A DNA stretch of 64,000 nt, from positions 186,001 to 250,000 of the forward strand of contig NZ_WFIX01000175.1 in assembly GCF_009745985.1 (NCBI RefSeq), written 5' to 3'. The DNA is from Microbacterium karelineae. GTDB lineage: Bacteria; Actinomycetota; Actinomycetes; Actinomycetales; Microbacteriaceae. Every line of letters begins with the position of its first letter. Position 1 is the stretch's first letter. Shown here in pieces: positions 7,161 to 15,088 of the stretch. Under the pieces are notes generated by a model. The model searched no databases. It worked only from the letters and a program-made list of their open reading frames with translations, and was not told the DNA's origin. The translations under genes and the position numbers were made by a program.

Positions 7161-9622
7161 GACTCTCCTCCGCTCAGGGACCGGAGACGCCGGTGCCCAG
7201 CTCGTTCGGATCGGCGCCCGCGCAGGAAGGCGGCGAGAACCTGTCCGAGGCCGCGCAGGGCGCGGCCGTTGATGATCGTGAGCACGCCGTCGACGAGCGC
7301 CGGGGACGCGAAGCCGCCGGACATCTTCGAGATCGCACGGAACGGCATGTTCAGCAGGAACAGCGTGTTGAGGTCGGGCGTGCCGCGCCGCTCGAGCGCG
7401 CGGCGCCGCCGGTCGAGCGCCCGGAACGCGAAGCGTCCGACCGCGCTCGGCGCGTGCTCGAGACGCAGCAGCGGATCGTTCGCGCGGATCTCGGCGGTCT
7501 CCTCATGCGCGGGGATCTCGCGGCCGAGGAGCGCGCGGAACGCGTCGTCGGAGACGTCGACGACGTCCGCCGCCGCATAGGCGGCGAGCGCCGGATCGGG
7601 CGTTCCCGCCTCGATCGTGCCGGCCACATCGATGCGGCCCGAGAGTCGGATATCGCGCACGCTCGCGCCGATGCGGACCTCGTAGGCGCCGCTCTCGACC
7701 TGCCACGACGCCGTCTCGACGTCGTAATGGCGGAGGGCGCGCTCGCCGAGCGGCACGGTCACGGTCCGGGATTCGCCGGGCTCGAGGGCCACCTTCCGGA
7801 AGCCGCGCAGTTCGAGCGCGGGGCGCAGGACCCCGCTGGCGTCGAGGCGCGAGACGTAGACCTGCGCGATCTCCGCGCCGGCGACGGATCCGGTGTTCTC
7901 GAGCGTGAACGTCGCCTCCTCCTGGCTCACGACGAGGTCGCGGTACGCGAAGGTCGTGTAGCTCAGGCCGAAGCCGAAGGGGAAGGCCACGGGGGCGCCT
8001 GCCGTCTCCGAGTGGCGGTAGCCGATGAACGGCCCCTCGCGGTACTCGGCCGCCGGCCCGGCGCTCGGGAAGCGCCGGTGCGCGGGGGTGTCCTCGAGGC
8101 GTACGGGGAAGGTCTCGGCGAGCTTCGCCGACGGCGTCACGGCGCCCGTCAGGACGTCGACGAGGCCCTCGGCGCCCGCCTGTCCGCCCAGCGCGGCGAA
8201 CACGATCGCGTCGGGGGCCTCGGCCCACGGCATCTCGACGGCGCCGCCCGCGGCGAGGATGACGACGACCCGCTTCGCCGTCGCTCGCACGGATCGCAGC
8301 AGGTCGGCCTGGTTGCGGGGCAGTGCGAGGCTCTCGCGGTCGAGGCCCTCTGACTCGGCGGTCTCGGGCAGGCCGAGGTGGACGATCGCGACGTCGGCGC
8401 GGCGCGCGGCCGCGGCGGCCTCGGACTGGAGGGCGGGATCGGGTGAGCCGTCGCGGCGGAAGCCGCGCGCGAACTCGACGAGGTCGAGCGGGCTCTCGCC
8501 GACGGCTTCGACGAGCGTCGCGAGGCGCGTCGGGTTCACGAGCGAGGAGCCGGCGCCCTGGTAGCGGGGGTTCTCGGCGAAGTCGCCGATGACCGCGACG
8601 CGCGTGCCAGGGGCGAGGGGGAGCGCGTCCGCCTCGTTGCGCAGCAGGACGGCGCTCGCGGCAGCCGCGCGGCGGGCGAGGGCGTGATGCGCGGCGAGGT
8701 CGACGCGCGCGGTCTCGCGCGCCGTCGTGCGGTCGACGAGTGTCAGCAGCTCGGCGACGCGCGCGTCGAGATCGGCCTCATCGAGCCGCCCGTCGCGCAC
8801 CGCCTCGACGATCTCGCGGGCCGACGTGAAGCCGGGCGACGGCATCTCCAGCGTCCCGCCCGCGGCGACGGCGGCGACGGCGTCGTTCCCGCCGCCCCAG
8901 TCGCTCACGACGGCGCCGTCGAAGCCCCACTCCTCGCGGAGCACGTCGGTCAGGAGGCGGCGGTTCTCGTGGGCGTAGACGCCGTCGATGCGGTTGTAGG
9001 ACGACATGATCGCCCAGGGCGCCGCCTCCCGGACGACCGTCTCGAAGGCGGCGAGGTAGATCTCGCGGAGCGTGCGCTCGTCGACGACGGAGTCGCTCGC
9101 CATCCGCCGCAGCTCCTGGCTGTTCGCGGCGAAGTGCTTGGGCGTCGCGGCGACGCCCTGCGCCTGGATGCCCCGCACATACGCCGCGGCCATGCGCCCG
9201 GCGACCTCGGGGTCCTCCGAGAAGTACTCGAAGCTGCGCCCGCCGAGCGGGCTGCGCTTGATGTTGAGGCCCGGCCCGAGCAGCACGTCGACGCCCTGCG
9301 CCGACGCCTCGCGGCCGAGCGCTGCGCCGATCTCCTCGGCGAGGGGCTCGTCCCAGGTGTTCGCGATGCCCGCCGCCGTCGGGAAGCAGGTCGCCTCCTG
9401 CGAGCCGTTCAGGCCGAGGTGGTCCGCGGATCCGGTCTGCTTGCGCACGCCGTGCGGGCCGTCGGACAGCCAGAGCCGTTCGATGCCGAGGCGGGGGATC
9501 CCGCGCGTGCGCCACGTGTCGTGGCCGCTGAGGAGGGCCGCCTTCTCGAGCAGGCTCAGCTGCGCGATCCTGTCCTGGGTCGTCAATGCCGTCCGCTCCG
9601 ATTCCGCCGCTGTGGATCTCAC
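7157..9622 (-). CDS. Cytosolic GH3 beta-glycosidase
   Basis: 821 residues from a GTG with Shine-Dalgarno GAGGAGAG; longer upstream extension is rejected because it would cross the promoter. Domain order is the usual one: N-terminal TIM-barrel domain (about 20-310) with KHF at 162-164 and nucleophile D241 in VVSDWGGGND, the GH3 C-terminal domain, then a fibronectin III-like domain with PFGFGLSYT. No signal peptide, so it should act on imported oligosaccharides or glycosides. First gene of an operon with GtrA and GT2. Its promoter carries the same direct-repeat array as the two other GH3 genes. Confidence 0.92.
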   Translation of the reverse strand: MRSTAAESERTALTTQDRIAQLSLLEKAALLSGHDTWRTRGIPRLGIERLWLSDGPHGVRKQTGSADHLGLNGSQEATCFPTAAGIANTWDEPLAEEIGAALGREASAQGVDVLLGPGLNIKRSPLGGRSFEYFSEDPEVAGRMAAAYVRGIQAQGVAATPKHFAANSQELRRMASDSVVDERTLREIYLAAFETVVREAAPWAIMSSYNRIDGVYAHENRRLLTDVLREEWGFDGAVVSDWGGGNDAVAAVAAGGTLEMPSPGFTSAREIVEAVRDGRLDEADLDARVAELLTLVDRTTARETARVDLAAHHALARRAAAASAVLLRNEADALPLAPGTRVAVIGDFAENPRYQGAGSSLVNPTRLATLVEAVGESPLDLVEFARGFRRDGSPDPALQSEAAAAARRADVAIVHLGLPETAESEGLDRESLALPRNQADLLRSVRATAKRVVVILAAGGAVEMPWAEAPDAIVFAALGGQAGAEGLVDVLTGAVTPSAKLAETFPVRLEDTPAHRRFPSAGPAAEYREGPFIGYRHSETAGAPVAFPFGFGLSYTTFAYRDLVVSQEEATFTLENTGSVAGAEIAQVYVSRLDASGVLRPALELRGFRKVALEPGESRTVTVPLGERALRHYDVETASWQVESGAYEVRIGASVRDIRLSGRIDVAGTIEAGTPDPALAAYAAADVVDVSDDAFRALLGREIPAHEETAEIRANDPLLRLEHAPSAVGRFAFRALDRRRRALERRGTPDLNTLFLLNMPFRAISKMSGGFASPALVDGVLTIINGRALRGLGQVLAAFLRGRRSERAGHRRLRSLSGGES

Positions 9623-9683
9623 GCTGCTCTCCTCGCAGTTGTGCTCCGCCGACTGCTCTGCCGACGCGGTGTGGGCTCGAACC

Positions 9684-9754
9684 ATCACAGCATCGCGTCG
9701 TGGCCGCGGAGGCGGCCCGTGCACGATCCGTCGATACGCGCCCACGACCGGCAT
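9684..9754 (-). promoter_or_regulatory. Promoter with LytTR-type direct repeats, GH3 gene 1
   Basis: Reading on the plus strand, GCACGATCCGTCG (9721-9733) is followed 21 bp later by a weaker copy CCACGACCGGCAT (9742-9754). A -10-like TGTGAT (complement of 9684-9689) lies exactly 37 bp from the first repeat, the same distance as at the other two GH3 promoters. No good -35 is present, as expected for an activator-dependent promoter. The array lies between this gene and the divergent LytTR regulator. Confidence 0.65.
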
Positions 9755-9790
9755 CGTGCGACCGGCTTCGCACAGCGAGGCGGCGCTAGC

Positions 9791-10549
9791 ATGATTCGCA
9801 TGCCTGCTGAAGCGAGGGCGCCGCGCGGTCGCTCGACCCTGTCGATCGCGATCGTCGAGGACGATGACCGCGATCGCGAGCGCCTGCGCACCATGCTGCG
9901 TCAGTACGAGACCGACAGCGGCGTGACGATCCGACTGACCGAGTTCGAGGACGGCGCCGCGATCATCGAGGGGTACCAGCCCCTGTTCGACGTGATCTTC
10001 CTGGATATCCAGATGGGCGGCATCGACGGCATGCGCGCCGCCGAGGCGATCCGCGAGGTGGACGCCTCGGTGATCCTGATCTTCGTCACGAAGACGGCTC
10101 AGTACGCGGTCGGCGGCTACGCCGTGCAGGCGCTGAGCTACCTGCTCAAGCCCGTGTCGATGTTCGCCGTCGCGGGCGAGCTCGACCGCAGCATCGCGCA
10201 GCTGGGCCGCGCGGAGCAGACCTCGATCCTCGTGGGGCCGAGGTCGTCGCCTCGCCGGGTCGACGTCAACGACATCGTGAGCATCGAGAGCCGCCGCCAC
10301 CAGATCCGGCTGCACACGGTCGACGAGCTGCTCACGTTCAACGCGACCCTGCAGGAGTTCGACGATCTGCTGTCCCCGCGCGGATTCTCGCGATCCCACA
10401 GCAGCTTCCTCGTGAACCTCAAGCACGTCGTGTCGATCGACGGCGACGAGTGCGTCATGACGACGGGCGACAGAGTGCGCATCAGCCGGTCGCGGAAGAA
10501 GCTCCTGCTCGAGGAGCTCGCGAACCACATCGGCGCCCGCCTCGTATGA
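9791..10549 (+). CDS. LytTR-family response regulator
   Basis: 252 residues: receiver domain (about 17-135) with acidic pocket EDDD and phosphorylatable D72 in FLDIQMGG, the K of LLKPVS, then a LytTR DNA-binding domain (about 150-250) with the FSRSHSSFLVNLKHV signature. LytTR proteins bind two direct repeats about 21 bp apart, the spacing found upstream of the three neighbouring GH3 genes. The ATG at 9791 is preferred; a second ATG lies at 9800. The stop overlaps the kinase start, giving a regulator-kinase operon. Likely the activator of the local glycosidases (inference). Confidence 0.92.
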   Translation: MIRMPAEARAPRGRSTLSIAIVEDDDRDRERLRTMLRQYETDSGVTIRLTEFEDGAAIIEGYQPLFDVIFLDIQMGGIDGMRAAEAIREVDASVILIFVTKTAQYAVGGYAVQALSYLLKPVSMFAVAGELDRSIAQLGRAEQTSILVGPRSSPRRVDVNDIVSIESRRHQIRLHTVDELLTFNATLQEFDDLLSPRGFSRSHSSFLVNLKHVVSIDGDECVMTTGDRVRISRSRKKLLLEELANHIGARLV

Positions 10550-11895
10550 TCGAGCTCCTGCCGGACATCCCGCGGTGGTACACGGGCCTGGCCGAGTGGG
10601 GGGCGTCGCTCGTCTACATCCTCCTGATGAGGCGGCGATTCGCGCGACCGCGGACGATCCTGCTCGTCTCGGCGGCCCTGCCGGCGCTCATCGGGATCCA
10701 GCTCGCCGCGGATCTGCTCCCCATCGGACTGTGGATGCTCGGCATGGCCGCGTCGATGGCGGCCATGCTCGGATTCGTGGCGCTCGCCTGCGATGTGTCG
10801 GCCCGCGATGCCGGGTACCTGACCGTGCGCGCGTTCGTCCTCGCCGAGCTCGTCGCGTCGTTCGAGTGGCAGCTGTGGGTGCACTGGATGCCGGAGGTGC
10901 CGAGCCTCGCACAGGGGATGGGATCCGTCGCCGCGGCGCTCGGGCTGCTCGTCGCCTGCTACGGCGTCGGCTTCGTCGTCGCCTTCCGCATCGAACGGCG
11001 CAACTTCGCGTCGGGTGAGCGGCTGAACGTGAGCCGCCCCGCCCTCGTCTCGGCGGTCGCGATCGCCGTCGCCACGTTCCTCGTCAGCAACCTCAGCTTC
11101 GCCGTCTCGAGCACGCCGTTCAGCGGCTCGAACCCCCTGGACATCTTCTACATCCGCACCCTCGTCGACCTCGCCGGGTTCGTGGCGCTGTACACGCAGC
11201 AGGGCCACCGCAACGAGACGCAGCGGGCGATGGAGCTCGCGGAGACCGAGCTGGTGATGCAGCTGCAGCACGAGCAGTACCTGCAGTCGAAGCGGAACAT
11301 CGACGAGCTCAACCGGATGCACCACGACCTGCGCTACTACGTGCAGGCGATCCGCGCCGAGGAATCGGCGGAACGGCGCTCCGAGTATCTGACCGAGCTC
11401 GAATCGAGCATGCGCGGCTACGAGTCGGAGATCAAGACGGGCAGTCGCGTGCTCGACGTGATCCTGAGCGCCAAGATGGAGAAGTGTCTGCAGGAGGACA
11501 TCTCGATGACGAACGTCGTCGACGGGCGGGCGGTCGCCTTCATCGATCTTCCGCGCCTGAGCGCCCTCTTCGGCAACGCGATCGACAACGCGATCGAGGC
11601 GGCCAGGCAGGTCGATGACGTCGACAAGCGGATCCTGAAGGTGTCGGTGTTCACCCAGGGCGGGTTCGTCATGATCCGCATCGACAACTACTGGGACGGC
11701 GACGTCGAGTTCGTGCGCGGGCTGCCGCGGACGACGAAGGCCGATCGCGAGCGCCACGGCTACGGCACGCAGAGCATGCGCCGGATCGTCGAGGAGCTGG
11801 ACGGCTCGATCACCTTCCGTCACGAGGATGACTGGTTCCAGGTGCGGATCCTGGTCCCGCGCCCGGTCGAGGGCGCGACGGGCGCGCCGGCGTGA
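10546..11895 (+). CDS. AgrC-like sensor histidine kinase (GHKL family)
   Basis: 449 residues. About six membrane helices fill residues 15-220, with little extracytoplasmic loop, the layout of AgrC-type kinases that sense small molecules or peptides. A coiled linker (222-255) leads to the phospho-acceptor region LNRMHHDLRYY (H259/H260), and the ATPase domain has the N box GNAIDNAIEA and a closing GTQSMRRIVEELDG. Its start overlaps the regulator stop (ATGA). No peptide-pheromone gene or AgrB-like processor was seen, so the signal may instead be a sugar or cell wall fragment. Confidence 0.9.
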   Translation: MIELLPDIPRWYTGLAEWGASLVYILLMRRRFARPRTILLVSAALPALIGIQLAADLLPIGLWMLGMAASMAAMLGFVALACDVSARDAGYLTVRAFVLAELVASFEWQLWVHWMPEVPSLAQGMGSVAAALGLLVACYGVGFVVAFRIERRNFASGERLNVSRPALVSAVAIAVATFLVSNLSFAVSSTPFSGSNPLDIFYIRTLVDLAGFVALYTQQGHRNETQRAMELAETELVMQLQHEQYLQSKRNIDELNRMHHDLRYYVQAIRAEESAERRSEYLTELESSMRGYESEIKTGSRVLDVILSAKMEKCLQEDISMTNVVDGRAVAFIDLPRLSALFGNAIDNAIEAARQVDDVDKRILKVSVFTQGGFVMIRIDNYWDGDVEFVRGLPRTTKADRERHGYGTQSMRRIVEELDGSITFRHEDDWFQVRILVPRPVEGATGAPA

Positions 11896-11901
11896 CACGA
11901 C

Positions 11902-11944
11902 GACGCGGGGGCGGAGGCGCCGACGGCGCCTCCGCCCCCGCGTC
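11902..11944. terminator. Bidirectional terminator, kinase gene and convergent lipoprotein gene
   Basis: A perfect 20-bp stem (11902-11921 with 11925-11944) with a 3-nt GAC loop sits between two convergent genes, 6 bp after the kinase stop. Confidence 0.85.
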
Positions 11945-11959
11945 CGGGGTGGTGAGGGA

Positions 11960-12370
11960 CTACTCGGCGTCGGCGGCCGTCATCTCGCCGTCCTGATCCA
12001 TGTTCCACTCGGCCCCGGTCTCCGCGGACGTCGCGGTCACCTGGAAGTCGGTGCCGTTCTCGATCTGGACCGTCGAGATGTACTCCGCGGTGGCGTCCGA
12101 GGGGTAATACGGCATGACCCACATGCCGTACTTCTGCGTCGGATCCTCGACATCGGAGGCGAGCATGATCTGATCCATCGGGTCGTCGACGGCCTCGATC
12201 TGCTCGTTGACGATGTCGACGCCGGCCTGCAGGTCGGCGACGAATTCGGCGCTCTCCTCGCTCGAGCCGCCGCCTTCGGCGCCGTCGCTCGAGCCGCATC
12301 CGGCGAGTCCGAATGCGCCCACCGCCGCGAGAGCGGTGACCAGGCCGAAGCGCGTGAGAGTGTCCTTCAT
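11960..12370 (-). CDS. Small secreted lipoprotein of unknown function
   Basis: 136 residues with a lipoprotein signal peptide: charged start, hydrophobic run, lipobox LAGC with C25 as the lipidated residue, then a Gly/Ser/Glu-rich tether. The mature part is acidic, has no cysteine after C25, and includes DPMDQIMLASDVEDPTQKYG and a C-terminal beta-rich segment. Start chosen at the ATG with AAGAAGGA ahead of it; the frame is open upstream. It follows the lipoprotein GH3 gene on the same strand with a strong hairpin in between, suggesting a function near that enzyme on the cell surface. No family recognised. Confidence 0.75.
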   Translation of the reverse strand: MKDTLTRFGLVTALAAVGAFGLAGCGSSDGAEGGGSSEESAEFVADLQAGVDIVNEQIEAVDDPMDQIMLASDVEDPTQKYGMWVMPYYPSDATAEYISTVQIENGTDFQVTATSAETGAEWNMDQDGEMTAADAE

Positions 12371-12396
12371 GGTGTCCTTCTTTCTGTGTGGGATCC

Positions 12397-12437
12397 GGGA
12401 CGGGGTGCCGCGGGTTCGTCCCGCGGCACCTCGTCCC
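12397..12437 (-). terminator. Intercistronic hairpin between lipoprotein GH3 and small lipoprotein
   Basis: An 18-bp stem with one G-T pair (12397-12414 with 12420-12437; core GGTGCCGCGGG) and a 5-nt loop. No T-run follows on the minus strand, and the next gene begins 27 bp downstream, so it may act as a partial terminator or mRNA stabiliser that sets the ratio of the two products. Confidence 0.6.
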
Positions 12438-12443
12438 GCTGTG

Positions 12444-14807
12444 TCACTGGATGGGCTGTCCGTCCGCGCCGAGCCCGAATCCGAACTCGTACGAGTTTCC
12501 CTCGGCATCGACGTACGGGGTGGTGTCGGCGACGTCCTCGAGGCTCGCCTCGACGGAGTCCATGTCCTTCGGCAGGGTGATCGGCAGGCGGCCTGCCGGC
12601 TCGTTCAGGCCGAGCGCGATGTCGAGGAACGCGGCGTCGCTGACGCCGGATCCCCAGAGGATCGCGTCGGAGTCCGCCTCGAACTCCGCCGGGATCGCGG
12701 CGCCGTTCGAGATCGACAGCAGCGTGACGACCGGGATGTCGTCGCCGCTGGCCTCCACCGCGTCGACCGCGCGCTCGAAGGCGTCGAGGTCGGCCTCGTT
12801 CGAGATGCGCGAGGTCGCCCCGAAGTACGAGCGGTTCTCCGTGCCGCCGTCCTCGAGAGCGTCGCCGCTGATCGACGTCCGGCGCACGCTGTCGCCGTCC
12901 GCCGTGTACTCGCGGTACTGCAGCGACAGCGGGTAGAACTCGCCCGTCTCCTGGTCGAGGCCGGCGCTGTCGAAGTTGGTGCCGTTGTTCGGGTTGTCCA
13001 TCCCGACGAGCACGAGGTCGACGCCCGTGAGATCGGGGGCCGTGTACGAGACGACCTCGTCGTCGTCGTTCAGCTCCGCCTCGTCCGTGAGGACCGTGCC
13101 GAAGTAGTGCTCGGCGGTCTCGAGGTCGATCGTCTCGCCCTCGGTGTAGGTCGCCGGTCCGAACAGCCCGTCGTGGCCCGTGTCGTACGAACGCGGGATG
13201 TACACCGTGAGATCCTTCAGATCCTCGGCGGTCGTCCCCTCGGCGATCGTCCCGTCGGCGTTCTTCAGGACGACGACCGAGTTGCGCTGCGCATCGAGGC
13301 CCGCGTCGCGCGCGTCCTCGTCGCCGACGACCGACTCCGAGGCCGCGAGATCCTGATAGGCGCTGTCGTAGAGCCCGACGCCGAAGAGGTTCGTCAGGAC
13401 GCGGCGGCCGGTGTCGGCCCACCGGTCCTCCGCGCTCTGCTCGAGCTCGCCCGCCTCGTGGGCGGCCTCCCACATCGCATACGCCTCCTGCACGGGGGCG
13501 ATGTCGTTGTTGCCGCCGAACTGGTCGACGCCGGCCTTCAGGATCTCGAAGTGACGCTCGGCGACCGTGAGCTCGTCCGCGCCCCATGCGGTGCCGATGA
13601 GCGCATCAGGGTCGGTGCTGCCGCCCGCCGTGACGCCCCAGTCGGTGATGATCACGCCGTCGTAGTCGTTGTCGTCGCGGAGGATGCCGACGCGCGCCTC
13701 GTCGTATGCGCTGCCGGTCGCCTCGCTGTACGCGGGCTCGCCGTCGCCGTCGACGAGGATCGAGTACGACGTCATCACACCGCCGGCATCGATCGCGGCG
13801 AGGAACGGGGCCAGGTGCTCGTCGAGGTTGCCGCCGGGCAGGACGCCGTACTTGCCGGCGTTCGTGTGCGCCTCGCGGCCGCCCTCGCCGACGCCGTCGC
13901 CGGGGAAGTGCTTGATCACGGTCGAGACCGATCCCGTGCCCCAGCCGAGGTCCTCGCCGTCGTCGTCGAACGTGCCCTGGAAGCCCGCCACGTACGCCGC
14001 CGCCATCTCGCTCGCCAGGTCGGCGTCCTCGCCGAAGGTGCCGTTGATCCGCAGCCAGCGCGGTTCGGTCGCGAGATCGATCTGGGGGCTCAGCGCGTTC
14101 GCGAGGCCCATCGCGCGGTACTCCTCCGACGCGATCTCGCCGAACAGACGTACGGTCTCGGGGTCGAACGTCGCGGCCATGCCGAGCGACGACGGCCACT
14201 GCGAGACGCCGCCCGAGGCACCGGCGTAGCTGTCCGCCGCGTCGTGGCGGGGATCCGAGCTGAAGTTCACCGGGATGTACGGCGTCGTCTCGGAGACGAG
14301 CGACTCCACATAGGCCTGCATCTCGTTCGTCCAGGTGACGACCGGCTCGAGCTCGTTGCCGCCGGCGTAGAGGACATTTCGCAGGTACGACGCGTCGAGG
14401 TACTCCTGCTGCGCGTCGGTCAGCCCGTCTCCCGGCGCGCGCTCGTGGCTGCTGAAGAGCATGAGACCCGACACCTGGTCCGCGCTGAGCTGCGGCGCGA
14501 GGTCGGCCGCGCGCTCGGCGGGGGAGAGCCGCCAGTCCTCCCAGACATCGAGCTCGCCGTCGCCGTCCATGTCCTTGAACGCGAGCGTGTCGGCGCCGTC
14601 GGTCTCCTCGATCAGACCGAACGAGTCCTTCGCCATCGTGAGCACGGTGCCGCCCGGGTTCGTGACGACGACGATGTCGGTCGTCCCATCGGTCACCTCC
14701 TCCGTGGAGTAGGTGCGCTCGTCGTCGCCCGTCCCGGTGCAGCCGCTGAGAACCACGGCCAGCCCGGTCGTGAGCACGAGCCCGGATGTGATCGCTGACT
14801 TCCTCAT
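12444..14807 (-). CDS. Lipoprotein GH3 glycosidase
   Basis: 787 residues. Lipobox LSGC with C23 gives an outer-face lipoprotein. Residues 78-92 hold a calcium-loop-like DMDGDGELDVWEDW, seen in a distinct subgroup of secreted GH3 enzymes. The TIM-barrel domain has KHFPGDG (299-305) and nucleophile D389 in IITDWG; the GH3 C domain follows (roughly 480-780). No fibronectin III-like domain is evident. It should cleave glucosidic or related linkages outside the cell. Its promoter, about 140 bp upstream, contains the best copy of the shared direct-repeat array, and the small lipoprotein gene follows. Confidence 0.9.
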   Translation of the reverse strand: MRKSAITSGLVLTTGLAVVLSGCTGTGDDERTYSTEEVTDGTTDIVVVTNPGGTVLTMAKDSFGLIEETDGADTLAFKDMDGDGELDVWEDWRLSPAERAADLAPQLSADQVSGLMLFSSHERAPGDGLTDAQQEYLDASYLRNVLYAGGNELEPVVTWTNEMQAYVESLVSETTPYIPVNFSSDPRHDAADSYAGASGGVSQWPSSLGMAATFDPETVRLFGEIASEEYRAMGLANALSPQIDLATEPRWLRINGTFGEDADLASEMAAAYVAGFQGTFDDDGEDLGWGTGSVSTVIKHFPGDGVGEGGREAHTNAGKYGVLPGGNLDEHLAPFLAAIDAGGVMTSYSILVDGDGEPAYSEATGSAYDEARVGILRDDNDYDGVIITDWGVTAGGSTDPDALIGTAWGADELTVAERHFEILKAGVDQFGGNNDIAPVQEAYAMWEAAHEAGELEQSAEDRWADTGRRVLTNLFGVGLYDSAYQDLAASESVVGDEDARDAGLDAQRNSVVVLKNADGTIAEGTTAEDLKDLTVYIPRSYDTGHDGLFGPATYTEGETIDLETAEHYFGTVLTDEAELNDDDEVVSYTAPDLTGVDLVLVGMDNPNNGTNFDSAGLDQETGEFYPLSLQYREYTADGDSVRRTSISGDALEDGGTENRSYFGATSRISNEADLDAFERAVDAVEASGDDIPVVTLLSISNGAAIPAEFEADSDAILWGSGVSDAAFLDIALGLNEPAGRLPITLPKDMDSVEASLEDVADTTPYVDAEGNSYEFGFGLGADGQPIQ

Positions 14808-14949
14808 CTATATCCCCATATCGTCATCGGTGGGTCGCCGTCGTCGGCGACGCAAGGGAACCAATCGCGCCCCGCCGCCCCTCGTCCGCCTCCGGGAGGC
14901 GGACGCCGGTCACGGTGCTGTGAGGCGAGACGTGCGGTGCGCTCCGAAA

Positions 14950-15020
14950 ACGCTATGAGCGCGCTCGCCGTCGGGTGCGGGAGGACGCACGATCGGACGA
15001 TCTCGCCGCACGATCCGTCG
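14950..15020 (-). promoter_or_regulatory. Promoter with LytTR-type direct repeats, GH3 gene 2
   Basis: Plus-strand repeats GCACGATCGGACG (14987-14999) and GCACGATCCGTCG (15008-15020) start 21 bp apart. A -10 hexamer TAGCGT (complement of 14950-14955) lies 37 bp from the first repeat. The second repeat is identical to the first repeat at GH3 gene 1. Predicted transcription start is near 14943, leaving a leader of about 135 nt. Confidence 0.75.
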
Positions 15021-15042
15021 CACGCCCCGGCCGCACACGACA

Positions 15043-15073
15043 GCGCCCGGTGGCGAGATGAGCCACCGGGCGC
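15043..15073 (-). terminator. Terminator after the membrane-anchored GH3 gene
   Basis: A perfect 12-bp stem (GCGCCCGGTGGC at 15043-15054 with its complement at 15062-15073) and 7-nt loop, 15 bp beyond the stop of the GH3 gene transcribed toward it. No T-run, common in high-GC actinobacteria. Confidence 0.75.
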
Positions 15074-15088
15074 CGCTGTGTGCGCGGG

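Noticed and set aside
9745-9760. Inverted LytTR site (GCATCGTGCG) pointing at the regulator gene as an autoregulatory box
   Set aside because: Only one short match in this orientation and no partner at 21 bp; too weak to report as a site.
10546-11895. Agr-type quorum sensing system
   Set aside because: The kinase has an AgrC-like layout, but no AgrB-type peptidase or pheromone precursor was found nearby.
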